64,000 nt of DNA from Platerodrilus igneus (GCA_036346225.1 JARFIW010001480.1:15743501-15807500), one strand, 5' to 3'; shown: positions 20,174 to 32,688, numbered from the stretch's first letter. Notes: generated by a model from the sequence alone, not told the origin. Made by a program: numbers and translations.

Positions 20174-21605
20174 TATAGGTCTAATACCGCAAGTCGCTAT
20201 TACGTCACTATTCAATTTTGAATCTACATATTGTAATTCCATAAACTTGTATCTAAACAATGCACTAACCAGAGAGTTTTTAGCAATAATTGGTCGATTA
20301 AAATTTCACACTGTTACTACAGCATTTCCAGCTAGCTACCGTTAAGAAGGACATTATATTTGTCTGCTCCACACTTTTGAATAGCAACCGTAGGCTTGGG
20401 TTCTTCAACGATCGATTTGTTTACTTCTAATTTTTGTATTTTTTACATTACTTGTGGTTAAGGGTGGGGACACACATATACATCCTGGGAGAATTTTATT
20501 AATTGAGTTTCACAGGGTAGATTTTCGTTGGCTTTATCTACTTGAACGTCTTGGCAAATAAACCTTTCTTGAGCAACAACATGACAGTTGACGTCCGAAG
20601 AGGTTTGTGACTGGTCGTTTAGCAACAAATATTTTGATTGTGAGATTATCACCTTGAAGGAGTTTATGGAGGCAGTTAGCACAGGGTATTAGTGAATATC
20701 AACAATTAGTATTTCAAAAACAAATACAACAGTGTGTCTTTGTTGTAGCTTTTAATTGTAAGAACTTCTTCATATAGTAAAATATTTTGTATTAATATAC
20801 CAAGAATAAATTTTTTGTCGTTTAGTTGCTTATTGGCTGATAATAATTGAGAGGTCAGTTCAGGTTTTTTAAAGCGCTGTGGCAAACCATGGTACTATGA
20901 AAAACGTTTAGCTTGGAAAAACTAATGACAACTTCTTACTTTCTAATATATCATAGAAGATTTGAAAACTCGTGGCTAACCGTTCCACAGCGAAACGGTG
21001 AACGGTTCATAATTTTGAAATATGCAAATTTCTAATTTTTTTCTATATTTCTTCTATGCTAGTTTTTAGTACGTACTGTTTGTAAATCAAACTCTTGAAA
21101 TTGTTTTCATAATTTCTGAGGGACGTTTCGTGCATGGTAATTCAGTGATCAACTAGACATTTAATTTTACCTAACTATAAGTGAAGGATGAAATGGTTTT
21201 GTCATATTATTCAGCGTCGTTGTAATCTAGATTATAAATAAAAAATGTAATGGCCGTATCTACTTTGTTAGAAAGGACTCTTTGTGGTCCCATACTAAAA
21301 AAAGATTTAACTGGATCAGCAGATGATTAATTTTGATTTTCAATATTTGTGCGTTGTGATAAGGTTCATGAAATGTTTGATTGAATTCGAGAGTTTCTCG
21401 GGATTTTGAATGTGTATTTTGTATTTTCTTGAATTGATCTTTTAACGTAGTAAAATTTTAGTAATGTTTGATAAATCGTAAATGTGTAGGGAATGTCCAG
21501 CAGTTGGTTTGTATGTGAGTTGTTCCTAAACGCATGGGAAGTAGTCCGGGGTTGTCGCTTAAATTATGAAATTCAGCGTTGGTTCGTCTGGTGGTCGTCC
21601 ACAAA
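20174..21605. other. No recognisable feature
   Basis: AT-rich sequence. The longest frame (20458-20682, minus) has no recognisable motif. I see no element termini here. Confidence 0.5.
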
Positions 21606-22107
21606 AGGAACATATAACATCATCATCATTGGGTCTTTAGTCCTGAAACTGGTTAGACGCGTACCATCATTGTTTACTATTCTGAACTAACCTACAAATT
21701 TCCCCGAAATTTGCACAGTCTGTATCTATCACTATCTGATCTAGGTCTACATCCACCTCTTGTTTCCTATCTCTGCTTGTCATATATCCCATACTATTTC
21801 CTAAAATGCCATAGAACGTATTCTGCCCTTTTATTTCTCATATTTTTTTCCCAAAGATATCCTTGTTCCCTTACTGTTTCTATAACCTATTTGCTATTAC
21901 CTTTGTCTGTCCATCCACATATATCTGAAGCACGGCATTTAAAAGGCTGCTACTGTTCTTCTGTCTGCTTTTAAGACTGCTCGTATTTCGTAGGCATACT
22001 GTCTGTGCTGTGCTCCACACATACGCTTTCAACAACTTTTTGTTTTATGTTTGTTGTCTTTCATCATAGGCGCCGTTCTTTCTTGTTAGATGCAGTTCGG
22101 TCCCCTT
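21606..22107 (-). mobile_element. Diverged 3'-end fragment of an RTE-like non-LTR element
   Basis: Collinear with 22860-23370 (the C-terminal RT and tail region of the larger copy), starting at a CATCATCAT tail on the plus strand followed by TGGGTCTTTAGTCCTGAAAC. It is diverged enough that the frames are destroyed. It ends near 22107 where the local tandem repeat begins. Confidence 0.7.
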
Positions 22108-22120
22108 CTATTGTTTTACA

Positions 22121-22845
22121 ATTATATACCCTATTTCTCCGACATTCAGTGGTTGCGAAGGGGGGTAAGCAGCCTGTGGCTGCCAAGTTTCCCCAGCACT
22201 TGAATGTTTACTGATTTAATATTTTTTCTAATATATCTTTCCGCACAGTCAACATTAGTTGCAGATATTTCACAACAAACAACTAGTTGTTTATACTAAT
22301 CATCAGACTTATCAGCGCTTATTTTTTCGTCATTGGGTTTCCCGTCTCAAAACTGGTTGGACATGTACCTGCACTTATTTATTTTCTAAACTAACCTACA
22401 TAGTTCCCTGAAATTCTCACTCAGCAATACAGCTCGGTTCCCCTTATATTGTTTTTCAATATTATGCCCTATTTCCCTGAGATTTATTGAAGGGGGTTAA
22501 ACAACCTGCGGCTGCCAAGATCCCCCAACACTTATACATTTGCCGAAATAATAGTTTTCCAGTAATTGCTTTCACGCAATTACCATAATTCGGGAATATT
22601 GCCCATCCAATGCTTGTAGTTGCTTATAATAAATATCATGTTTCTTCTATTGTTTTCTAATATTATGCCCTATTTCACTGAGATTAATTGACGAGGTTAA
22701 GCAACCTGTGGCTGCCAAGATCCCGCAACACTTAGACATTTGCTGAAATAATAGTTTTCCAGTAAATGCTTTCACGCAATTACCATAATTTGAGAATATT
22801 GCCCATCCAATGCTTGTAGTTGCTTATAATAAATATAATGTTTAT
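22121..22845. repeat. ~201-bp tandem direct repeat, 2 full copies plus a partial one
   Basis: Units of about 201 bp start near ATTATGCCCTATTT at 22461 and 22662; both contain GGCTGCCAAGATCCC, TTTTCCAGTAA and CCAATGCTTGTAGTTGC. A more diverged partial unit starts at 22121 and shares the first ~100 bp. It lies just downstream of the 3' end of the RTE-like copy on the minus strand. Confidence 0.8.
22328..22440 (-). mobile_element. Short RTE-like 3'-end fragment
   Basis: Resembles the terminal segment of the RTE-like copy (CGTCATTGGGTTTCCCGTCT, then ACTGGTTGGAC), about 110 bp, between repeat units. Probably a heavily 5'-truncated insertion. Confidence 0.5.
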
Positions 22846-22859
22846 GTGCAGTTTCTTCT

Positions 22860-25145
22860 TCGTCATTAATTTATCCATCTTGGGACTGGTTGGATGCGTA
22901 CCTCCATTGATTTCTATTCTGAGCTAGCCTACACATTTCCCTGAAACTCCCACAGCCTACATCTTTCACTATCTGTGTGCAGTAGTCTAACCTAGGTCTA
23001 CCACTTGTTCTCTTTTTTTCTAACTCTGCTTCTAGTATATTCCGCACTATTCCCTCATGCCGTAATATGTGGCCTATCATCCTATCTCTCCTATTTTTTA
23101 CCGTTTTCCACATATTTCTTTCTTCCCCTACCATTTTTAGTACCTCCTTATTCTTAACCTTGTCTGTCCATGATATCTTCATCAATCGTCTGTAGCACCA
23201 CATTTCAAAAGCTTCTACCTTTTTCTTGTCTGCTTCTGCTACTGTCCAGGCTTCACAGCCGTACAGTGCTGTGTCCCATACATATGTTTTAAGCAACTTT
23301 TCCTTGTTTCTAGGTTTGTGGTCTTTGAACACAGTAGTTGCTTTTTCTTGTTAAATGTAGCACCACCTTGTGCTAATCTTTGTTTTATATCTTTTGTGCT
23401 TTTCCCATCTTGCGTTATTTGGCTTCCTAGGTAGCAGAAATCCTTAACCTCTTGTAAGTTCGTGCTACATATTTGTATTCTTGTTTTTGATTTATTTTTG
23501 CCTCCTTTGCATACTAGTACTTTAGTTTTACGTTTGTTAATTTTCATACCGTATTTCTCTGTTAGAACCGTTTCCATTTCATTAAGAGCAGCTTCTAACT
23601 CTTCCTTGCTAGATGCTAATACCGCTATATCATCTGCAAATCTAAGCATATCAATTTTTTGTCCTTGCATAGTAATTCCAAATGTCTTCCTGCATTTGAC
23701 AGTATTCATTGCCTCTTCAATGTACAAGTTAAAAATAAATGGGGATAGGGAACATCACTGTCTCACCCCTTTCCTGATGTTTACTTGTCTACGTTCCTGC
23801 TCTAATTCTATTACTCCCGTTTGCTCTTTGTATAAACTATGTACTATCCGTCTATCCCTATAACTCATTCCAATCTTTTTGAGTATTTCGAACATTTTTT
23901 TCCATTTTCCATTATCAAATGCTTTTTCCAGATCTACAAACCCTATATACACGCTTTCCCCCTTTTCTATTGTTTTCTCCATTATCACCCTCATAGCTAA
24001 GATAGCCTCCCGTGATCCCCTGTTCCGCCTAAACCCAAATTGGTCTTCCCTAGTATTTCTTCAGCCCGTTTGTCCATTCGTCTTTGTCAAACTCATTGTT
24101 CGAAAATTTTCACATCTACCTGCGCCTTTCTTTTTTGGTATAGTTACTATGATGTTATGTTTAAATCTTTAGGTATCTCGTCTGTTTCATACATATAGCT
24201 ATCAAGTTGGAAGAGACGTTCTGTTACTGCTTGACTCAGCGGCTTTTAAAGTCTCCGCTTGAACCTTATCTGTACCCGGCGCCTTACCATTTTTCAGATC
24301 CTTTAATGCTAATTCAAATTCATCTCTAAGTATAGGATTGCCCAAGTTATCATTTTCAATGTCTGATTCCTTTTATAATGCAGTTAGTTCTTTTCCTGCA
24401 TATAAATTCCCTATATATTCTTGCCATCTACCCACTTTCTTTACATTTTCTATAATCACATTTCCTCCCGCGTCCCTTATATCTTTGCTATACGGTTTTA
24501 TATCCCTAAAATTGATTCTAATTAGTTTGTATGCTTCATCTGTCTTTCCTACTTCCATCTTAGTTTGTACCTCTTTGCACTTTTGATCAATCCATTGTTC
24601 TTTAGCTTTCCTGCATTTGCGAATAATTTCCCATTTTATGGCTTTGTATCTCTGTTTTCCTGTTTCGACTGATTTATTTTTGTATTTTCGTTTTTCTTCT
24701 ATTAAATTCAGGATATCCTTTGTTATCCATGGTTTTTTATTTTCTTTTTGTGTATACCCCAGAATATCTCTGGACGCCATGTCGAGGCTGCATTTAATGT
24801 TATTTTCTTCTGTTTCTACTTCCTTAGTATCAGATATTTTCCCGATATCTTTGAGCAATTTATTTGACTTTTTTTCGGATCTTTCTTGAATATCTTTCTC
24901 TTTTAGTTTCTGTAGGTCCAAGTGCCTTTTTCCGTTTCTTTTTTTCAAATTTTTAAATTTAAGTGCGGCCTACATAATTACGATGTTGTGGTCAGTGTCT
25001 ATATATGCTTCTGGGTAGCTTCTACAGTCTTTTACTTGATTCCTAAACCGTTGTCTAACAAGAATGTAATCTATTTGATATCTTCCTATATCTCCTGGCA
25101 TCTTCCACGTATATCGTCTTCTAGCATATAACCAGGGTTTTCTTT
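22860..25145 (-). pseudogene. RTE-like non-LTR element, endonuclease C-terminus and reverse transcriptase
   Basis: The minus strand reads through an endonuclease tail (RRYTWKMPGD, RYQIDYILVRQRFRNQ, DTDHNIV near 25000-25130), a long Lys-rich linker (24373-24948), RT motif A in GFVDLEKAFDNGKWKK (23755-23994), a GVRQ-stop-CSLSP block with a nonsense codon where RT has QGC, the catalytic FADDIAVLASS (23640) and the thumb. The C-terminus reads YGCEAWTVAEADKKKVEAFE, GHILRHEG and GRPRLDYC (22871-23332). This architecture is that of RTE-like elements often annotated in insects as craniofacial development protein 2-like. 5'-truncated at about 25145, with several frameshifts. Three other partial copies occur in the window. 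Confidence 0.88.
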
Positions 25146-25189
25146 AATTTATGGATATATAATTTCTTTAATGAAGCATATTTGATTGC

Positions 25190-25440
25190 CTTTTACTTTC
25201 TATCTTGCTGTTTCTACTCTATTCTTATCTAACATGGTAATAATTTTGTAAGGTCCAAAAACATCATTCCTTTTCATTTGTTTTTTTGGATTTTTCTAAG
25301 AAACTACTTGGTAAATCTTAAATTCTAGATTGTTAGGGCCACCGATATTTTCTTTAGCTACAGTGTTTTCTTTCTTTTCGATTAATATATCACTTAATTT
25401 CGAATAAAAGTGTTTTAATTATTCTTTGTGGTTGCTAACA
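25190..25440 (-). pseudogene. Probable gypsy integrase C-terminal fragment
   Basis: Minus-strand reading gives HFYSKLSDILIEKKENTV, then GGPNNLEFKIYQVV, a stop, then KRNDVFGPYKIITMLDKNRVE. The GPYKI block followed by a short beta segment is typical of the C-terminal tail of Ty3/gypsy integrases. It is short and interrupted by stops, with no other pol domain adjacent, so it is a remnant next to the RTE-like insertion. Confidence 0.4.
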
Positions 25441-25449
25441 TAATCCGAG

Positions 25450-28025
25450 TAAAAGGTTGACGGCAAAAAAATTTCAATCGGATTTCTAGAATTTGTGGGA
25501 CCGACTTTTAATTTAATTCGGGTAAAATTTGTCGCATCTGTAGAATTGTTGTAACCTATATGGCATAATTCATTAAATCATTTCCATCGGAGTAACTTCC
25601 TCTTAATCGTGTAAAATTTGTCAGCTTTTTTCAGATGCTGTTTCTGATCTTCTACCTGTTTATTTGACTTTTTGTTTTTCCAGTTTAATTTTGTCGGTTG
25701 TTGCATTCCACAGAGTATTGATTAAAAAAAAATTTATGATGTAAATGAATTAAATATGCTGTAGGTATCATTTCCATGGAATCCAAAGGAAATGTTTTGT
25801 TGAAATGCGACCTGAACGTTTCGTACGATACCTTGTTTGAGGAGTTAGTTTGTAACAGTTTTTTTGAGCACTGCAGAACGTCAATAAATTCTTAGTTTAA
25901 CAAACCTTTCGTCAAGTCCATTATATCACGTAAACATTAAACATTAAATAAATATCTGTATTGGAATCATGAGGTCTAACTACTACACAGAGATGCTAGT
26001 TTGGTTGCTAACATCAGGCGTTAAATGTTAGTATGAATATATATCAAGGCTAAACAGCTTTCCTGTTTCGTGCACAATGTATCAGCGCTCACTTTAGCTA
26101 GAACATTCGTCAAGAAATTAATATGAGGAACCATAGGGTTCTAGCAAGTAATTTGCGTGTGGCTTTATGCCGTAGTGGAGCCCAAGTAGGCTCAGTCATT
26201 TTTAATAATAGTAAGTAGTTAAAAATAATTTACTAAATAAACTAAATAATTTTGTTGTGGCGTTCTTAAAATACTTCTTAAATATTTTTTAAAATACTTC
26301 TTTAAAATATTTCATACAACACTTCGTTAAAAATTTTCAATTAAATACTTCTTAATATGCTCCGTAAAATCTTCAATTAAATATTTATTTTATAATTCTC
26401 CTGCAAATTCAGATGAAGAACTTTTAAATAATCGTTTTGTATATCAATTGTAAGGCTTCTTTGTATATTCATTTGTTAGGATGATTCCGCCTTATCTGGT
26501 TTTATAAAAATAAGGCCGTCTAAATGTTGTGTTTCAAGATGATATTAATCCTATTTTTGCATCTATGAGTACCAAGTTATAGTTCATTCACGTCAACGTT
26601 GCGATAAAGAAATATTGATCTAGTATGACCGTCCTTCAACTTTACTAGAATAGTTGGATTTAATGAAATGTTCTGCGAGGAAACAGTATGTTTAAATTTT
26701 AAAAAAACGTTCTATAAAGTACGTAGAAATTGTACAGTTTGGATTTAAAGTCTGATAATTAATAGAAATGGTCTTTTTAAAATTACAAGTACGAAACTAC
26801 AAGTAATTATGTGGACAACTACATGATGGTAATTATTTTGGTAACGATCTACACATAGTAGAAGTTTTGTATTGGATTTTGGTTGGTCCCGTTGGTGCGT
26901 ATAAGAAAAACGCTTTAAGTTTATATGGTCCGGTACAAGGATCACGCAGCTGATTATGTGCTGTAAAACATGTGGAGCCTACGTCAATTGTTTGCCCGAG
27001 GAACGTATGTATTAACACCTGTTCTAACATGCTATAGCAACATCACATAAACAACATCTGTTAAAACGAGGTAAGAGATTTGTATTATTCTTACATCACG
27101 TCTACAATTGGCGATCTTTGATACAAGGCTGCATCAGAAAATAACTTTGTGATGACCTATTACCATTAATTTGTTTAACAAACTAAAAAAGACTTTGATA
27201 AATTATTATTGCCAATATAAATGCATCGTAAGCACAGTTACTATTATTAATGAAATTAAGCAAATCTAAAGAGTTCTTATTAAAGTTTCATTTATGCATA
27301 ATTTCACTTACAGCTTTTGAACATTGAATTAATAGACAATTTAGATATTTTTTATATATATGTGTAAACCGAATAACAGATCTGGTATTTTTGGTATAGA
27401 TTTGAGTTAAATTTTGTAACGAAAGCAACACTTAAAGTTTTTGACATTTCTTTTGAATTCATAATCGTACCTCAGGGTAGATGACATTTGTATTATCTTT
27501 TCTTAAACATAAATTTTATACATACAATTTTTTATAAAGAAACAACTTTTAATTAAAGAATCAAAATTTAATTTTCTTAATTAATTGTTTTATTCTGAAC
27601 AAGTAAGTTCAGAAATAGAGTAACCAGGTATATGAAAAAATGACATAAAGTGGTAACCCCGATTTAACAAGAAGCTTTAATAGCCTTTTCAGACTTTGAA
27701 GCATAAAACCTGTGTTCATAATATTGTGTGCATAATTAATTTTTTCTGTTTTTTTAAGTGAGGTAACAAGAGAATACCACTTATGTCCTTACTTTTGTTA
27801 ATTTAATTGAATTTTTTTTACAGCTTCTGCGTTAGCATTTAATACGAGATTCCTATCTAAGTGCTTCTAAGTCCCCCTTAGGGAAACCCTGTGTTTAAAA
27901 CTTAATGACTTGGTGGCGCCCTTCCTAAACCTCTATTTTGACAAGAATCAAGCCCTAGTAAGAGAATAATGTTTTGTAAAAAGAACCACGACCAATCCTC
28001 ATAAGCTCTACCCAAGGAATAGACC
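25450..28025. other. Long stretch without recognised genes
   Basis: AT-rich, with short frames only (for example 26745-27030, minus) that show no known motif. A low-complexity block at 26266-26390 repeats TTAAAATACTTCTT variants. I see no repeat termini or RNA gene. Confidence 0.5.
26266..26390. repeat. Low-complexity TTAAAATACTTCTT-type repeat
   Basis: About six imperfect copies of a 14-25-bp unit (AAAATACTTCTT, AAATATTT, AATACTTC) in tandem. Confidence 0.5.
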
Positions 28026-28029
28026 CTTA

Positions 28030-28605
28030 GCATAGTCGGAAGATATTTGCGTTCCATCATTTTAAGGAAATCCTTCCTCAAAGGTCACTGGTCTCATTTG
28101 GGGATATTAAAGAACCCACAGGTTACTTTAATTAACCAATCAACCTCAACAGTAAGTTCCCATTATGTTTTAAGTTTTATTTTAATGAAAACCAGTTTAC
28201 TAATTATGAGATCTTCAGACAAGTACAGATGGCCACTGCCATTCAATGACTATTGCGATTTACGTCCTTTCAATGACTTAATAAAATTATTCGTAAGGGT
28301 GACTGTTTGAGTGAAGATTTTTCTGGGTCTATTCGAATGTTTCCCTCTGTCATCTTTAAGACTTACACTCATCGAAGCCAATGACTTTTTGTAAATATTG
28401 CACATTCCCTTGTGGTGATGCCGTGAATAACTATACATGCCTTGTAACAGATAGGGACTTGTCGGAAGGTATCTTCCACTTTCACCCTAACTTTATACAC
28501 GTATATCCCGTTGTATTCATTCGTATCATAGGTAGAAGGTCGGCGTTTTTTCACAGGAAGCACAGTAATAAGGCTGGTGAGGTAGCTGTCTTGATCATCT
28601 TTCAA
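28030..28605 (-). pseudogene. Decayed gene of an unnamed insect repeat-protein family
   Basis: Two minus-strand frames join as one: 28605-28369 (KKRRPSTYDTNEYNGIYVYK, VEDTFRQVPICYKACIVIHG) and 28438-28250 (DDRGKHSNRPRKIFTQTV, FIKSLKGRKS). Further downstream the reading LYLSEDL...KLVFIKIKL and WLIKVTCGFFNIPK continues the same product. The order of a VPICYKACIVIHGI segment, a DxRGKHxNRP segment and an HI/FIKSxxGRxSxYS segment is one I recall from multicopy transposon-associated proteins in insects, but I cannot name the family. Multiple frame breaks. Possibly the host-like portion of a DNA transposon. Confidence 0.45.
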
Positions 28606-28676
28606 CCGCAGTTTTTAGTAAATTCTCATTGTTTGTTTCCTCTGAGGATTGGTATGTTGGCACTTCATGTTACAAG

Positions 28677-28859
28677 CTAACAGAAAGCGTTAAAATATCG
28701 ATTTTGAAAAATAAGGCACTTTATCGTTTTTCCACTGGACACTTCATATACATATGGCATTTTCCCTGACATTACTAAAATTCTACCACTCATTCCCTTT
28801 TCCAGCAGACCTACGATCCAATTCCTGACCGGGTCCTGCAAATTCATAACAACCTGCAT
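28677..28859 (-). pseudogene. Possible gypsy integrase tail fragment
   Basis: A 60-codon frame reads LQDPVRNWIVGLLEKGMSG, then GKMPYVYEVSSGKTIKCLI. The pattern W-x-x-G-x-x-x-x-x-x-G, then Y-x-V-x-x-x-G-x-x-x-x resembles the C-terminal GPF/Y-like module of Ty3/gypsy integrases (W.PG.......G..SY.V...GR...RH.DQ). No upstream integrase core is readable, so this is tentative. Confidence 0.3.
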
Positions 28860-30985
28860 CGAGTCAACCTAACCCTTTCTTCATTCTGTCCATGCTACAA
28901 TCAATTACATATAGAAACACCAAACGTTGTTACTTTCATGATCACATGCAATAGACTGAGCGGACATCGAAACGTAAGTGTGACTATATCAGCGTACACG
29001 TGCTGAGCACAGAACAATTCCAACTAAAAATAGTATTATCAACATTTTTATAATCTTGTTTGGAAATCTAAAATCGACAATGCAATTCATTGGTTAATCC
29101 TATGATAAACATTTTTCAACATACGATGGATAGCGACCTGAAGACTATAAATACAAATTCGATTTCTGCAGAAGACAGTCCTAGTGCTCATCATAGCCTG
29201 GGATTCTCCTCTCCTCCACAGTGCTCATCATAGCCTGTGAAAACCTTTCCAAAGCGGCGCTCGCCATAGCACGCTTAATCCTAGCGCAGCGCTCACCATA
29301 GCCTGCGTTCTGCCGCCGTACCTAAAGGCCGTCATCGTAGTAAATCAATCCACAACTAACAAGCACGTACGAACGCTCAACTCCGTTCCATACTGCACCG
29401 ACGTCGTTATTGTGATTGCATCTGTCAAGCTCTACCACAGGAACGACATCCTCGTAGAAGCTCATCCCCCACGACGACGCCGAAGACTTCAGAAGACACC
29501 GAATACCTTCTGAACCCTTTGCTTTTGTATATATTGTAAATAGTAGTTTTTAAGTGCATATAATTTTCATTTCATAATTGTTTTAACGTAATTTTGACCC
29601 ACCACTAAAAACACGAAGATTACCGACGAGATCCGAACACCACCAAAGATGTCTGGATCTCGCCGACCTGTATATATGTCTTAATCTTCACTGTTTAGTT
29701 CATACTGGGCCTCTTAAGCAACTTCCAAAGCTTCCCGAAGAAAGCAGATGCCTTCCGAAGACCGATACACCCCAGTAAATGGTGCATACAGTTTACTCCT
29801 GGCTCCACAGCCCCCATGAAGCCATCTGAAGCCATCCTAACTATTAATTCATTTAATTTCACATTTATTATTTTGTAAATTTGGAGCTTATATTGATTTT
29901 TCTTATGTTTATTAAACCATGAACTAAGCCAAGCCTACTTGCTTACAGACACCGCCCCCTTTGAACGATAACAACGTATCTTATTTATTCTTGTCCTCTA
30001 AATACGCATCTACTGGTAAACTTTATAAATGCAAATCATCGACACTCATGTCCCACTCCCCAACATAAATTTCTCAATCACAAAACGTAAACCCATTCCT
30101 TAACGAAATCCTACTCACCAAACTACCACTTCCTTAAACAAGAGCCTCCGACCCACATGTACATACCTCTCATATGTGACCAAAGATAATATCCAACAGC
30201 GCAGACCGAAACTACAAGGGCAAGAACTCATAAGCTTCAATTTAACAACAAACCTATTTAACATTTATTATTTATTTTTGCTTTCTAGAAAGGTTTTTTA
30301 TATACTTAGAATGTACAACGAGAAAGGGCCTAAGACCATGGGATAGCCAACCATAAAGAACATTATTATTATTATGAAACCGATCAGTATAGAATGTGTA
30401 TTGTAGGCGGTTGATCGATATTGGTTCTTAGTCAATTTGTAATGTAAAGCAATAAAACTTGCTCAATAACATATGCTGAAAACAAGGAAAATAAGAATAG
30501 GGCTCAAATCCCTAGAAAAGATAAAACTAAATTGACACAACGTTCTCAAAGGTTCATTTGATGCGAAATAAAACAAGCAAAATTGCTATAAATTGAGTGA
30601 GATAGGTAGTAAACATATTTTCCCTTGAGAAATTTTCCTGAATTCACAGCGAAAAGGCACAATGCGCTTACTCGAGTATAAACCACCTCCAAATTTTACA
30701 TTTGAATCGAATTAATCAACGTCTGATTTCATGTTTTGATGGTCCAAAGCGGTTTGCTAGTGAATGCATCTTTAGAAACGTTTGAAGAGAAATCGAATAA
30801 ACTGGAATTTTCGTTTTCTACGTACTTTCAAACGGTTTTTAATGGATATATTATAGCATATTTAGAGAAACTCAGATAGAAATGTTTTACTAAATTCGAG
30901 CAATCAGTTAAGTAAGTTACTGCAGAATATAGTTTCATTTGCCCATTTCCTGTTATGTTCTCGACAAGTTGGATTTTTCGACAAT
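28860..30985. other. Unassigned region with promoter-like and minisatellite sequence
   Basis: No coding frame is supported. A TATA-like CTATAAATAC lies at 29145-29154, about 40 bp before a four-copy minisatellite (29184-29305), so the area may be a solo LTR or an element promoter. Near 30310-30375 a sequence AGGGCCTAAGACCATGGG ends in (ATT)n, resembling the 3' tail of a non-LTR element. Nothing else is identifiable. Confidence 0.4.
29184..29305. repeat. Four copies of a 17-bp motif at ~32-37 bp spacing
   Basis: GTGCTCATCATAGCCTG at 29184 and 29221, GCGCTCGCCATAGCACG at 29257 and GCGCTCACCATAGCCTG at 29289. The intervening 15-20 bp are not conserved. Confidence 0.8.
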
Positions 30986-30989
30986 TACT

Positions 30990-32260
30990 TTAATCATTAG
31001 TATGGGTTCTTTAGTCCCTCTGTCTTTACGAAAATCATATTGGTCTTCGCCTAAATAATTCTCAGTCAATGCTTCTACTCTATTTTTAATTATTATTATT
31101 AGTATTTTAGAAGCGTGGAAAGTTAAACTAACCGTTCGAAAATTTTAACTCCTATCAGCTCCTGACTTTTTTGGGATTGGAAAATAATATTTTTTCGAAA
31201 TCTATTGGGACCTCACCTGTGTCATATATTAGTTTTATTAGTTCATGTAATCTGTTTAAAGTTTTCTGACTTGCATATTTTATTAACTCTACGGGTATAT
31301 CGTCTATCACCGGCGCTTTATTTAGTCTAAGATCCCTAGCAGCTCTATCAAATTCTTCTCTTAGTATTGATAACCCTATTTCTACACCCTCTTCTTGGTC
31401 GTACTCTAACTCATCCATTTCGTCTCCCTTATATAAATCTTCTAAATATCTTACCCATCTATCTCCTACCTCAACTTTATTTATTAGATGTTGATTATTC
31501 TCATCTTTAATACCATTATATTTTTTCCTATCTTCTCCGAAAAACTTTTTACCTGCCCCGTAAGCCCTGTCTGTTTTACCTACTCTCAAAATCATCTTGT
31601 ATTCCTTTACAGTTCTCCTCCATTCATTTATTTCTAGCTTTTCTACACTCATGTACTATCTTATTTCTAACTCTATTATATTTTTGCTCACTTTCACTAT
31701 CCAATTTTCTGAAGGATTTAAGCTTTTTTCTATTCTCTATTAAATCTAATATCTCTTTTGTTACCCAGGGTTTCCTTGCTTCTACTTTTTTTCTTATCTA
31801 TAGTCTGTGTTGCTGTATCATGTACAGCGCTTTCTATTTCTATCCATCTATTTTCTACGTTCCCTCCTATAGCTATCTCTTTAATCTTATTATCTGATAC
31901 TTGTTTGTATTCCTCTTTTACTTCACTATCATTAAGTTTACCTAGATTCCATCCCTCTCTTTTAGCCTTTCTCAATTTTTTAATTTTAGATTACACTTCA
32001 TTTTAACTAAGTTATGATCGCTATCAATGTCAGTCCCTGGATAACTTCGACAGTTTTTAATTTGGTTTCTAAATTTTTGTTTAACTAAATTATAATCTAT
32101 TTGGTATTTAGCCCTATCACCTGGCGCTTTCCAGGTATATCTTCTTCTAACATGTGGTTCGAATAGGGTGTTTACAGTTACTAATCTATGTTCCTGACAA
32201 AGCTCAACTAATCTTTCTCTTCTATCATCAGATGTCATATTATGTTTGTATAATTGTAAA
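30990..32260 (-). pseudogene. RTE-like element fragment (endonuclease end to early RT)
   Basis: Minus-strand frames: 32238-31972 reads RRRYTWKAPGDRAKYQIDYN, then DSDHNLVKMK (endonuclease C-terminus with the DH pair); 31975-31730 is the linker; 31652-31155 reads NKVEVGDRWVRYLEDLYKGD and RLNKAPVIDDIPVELIKYA, the region before RT motif A. A last scrap (GEDQYDFRKDRGTKEPI) reaches about 30990. It differs from the 22860-25145 copy and is a separate subfamily member. It lacks both the 5' endonuclease part and the 3' half of RT. Frameshifts are present. Confidence 0.82.
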
Positions 32261-32373
32261 CTTTATAATCTATCCTGATGAAGAAAATAAACGATTTTCG
32301 AAAGCTTGAAATGGTTAAAAGAAGTTTATTCTAAATAAGTACGCAATCTGACTGTATCCCCAATATTTAACTG

Positions 32374-32378
<5 letters not shown>

Positions 32379-32420
<42 letters not shown>

Positions 32421-32432
32421 ATATATATATAC
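32379..32432. repeat. (TA)n microsatellite
   Basis: Nearly uninterrupted TA dinucleotides for about 50 bp, one TTG interruption near 32417, just upstream of the Jockey-like 5' end. Confidence 0.95.
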
Positions 32433-32688
32433 ACATCACAAAAAATTAGTTGGAAATTTTCGCGATTCTTAGTTTGTTCTGTGTTCAGCTCGTGTACTTT
32501 GATACAGTCAACTGCGATTCTTTGTTCAGCAGTTCTTGTCAGATCTCGAGAAAGTTAACATCGCGAGAGTACGACTAGAATCTGCATACAGCGCGAAACT
32601 TCAGTTCATCTCTACGGTTTTCACCGAAGACGCTCAAGTGAGCTGAACTTCTATCTGCTGAAGAGGTGTACAACATGCGCTCTGGCAC

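Noticed and set aside
21711..22214. Short plus-strand frames rich in Leu/Ser/Cys
   Set aside because: Antisense of a decayed RTE-like 3' fragment.
23462..23863. A 133-codon plus-strand frame
   Set aside because: Antisense of the RT catalytic region of the RTE-like copy on the minus strand.
27905..27930. TGGTGGCGCCC as a second primer-binding site
   Set aside because: No LTR end precedes it and the match lacks the CCAAC part of the site seen elsewhere in the window.
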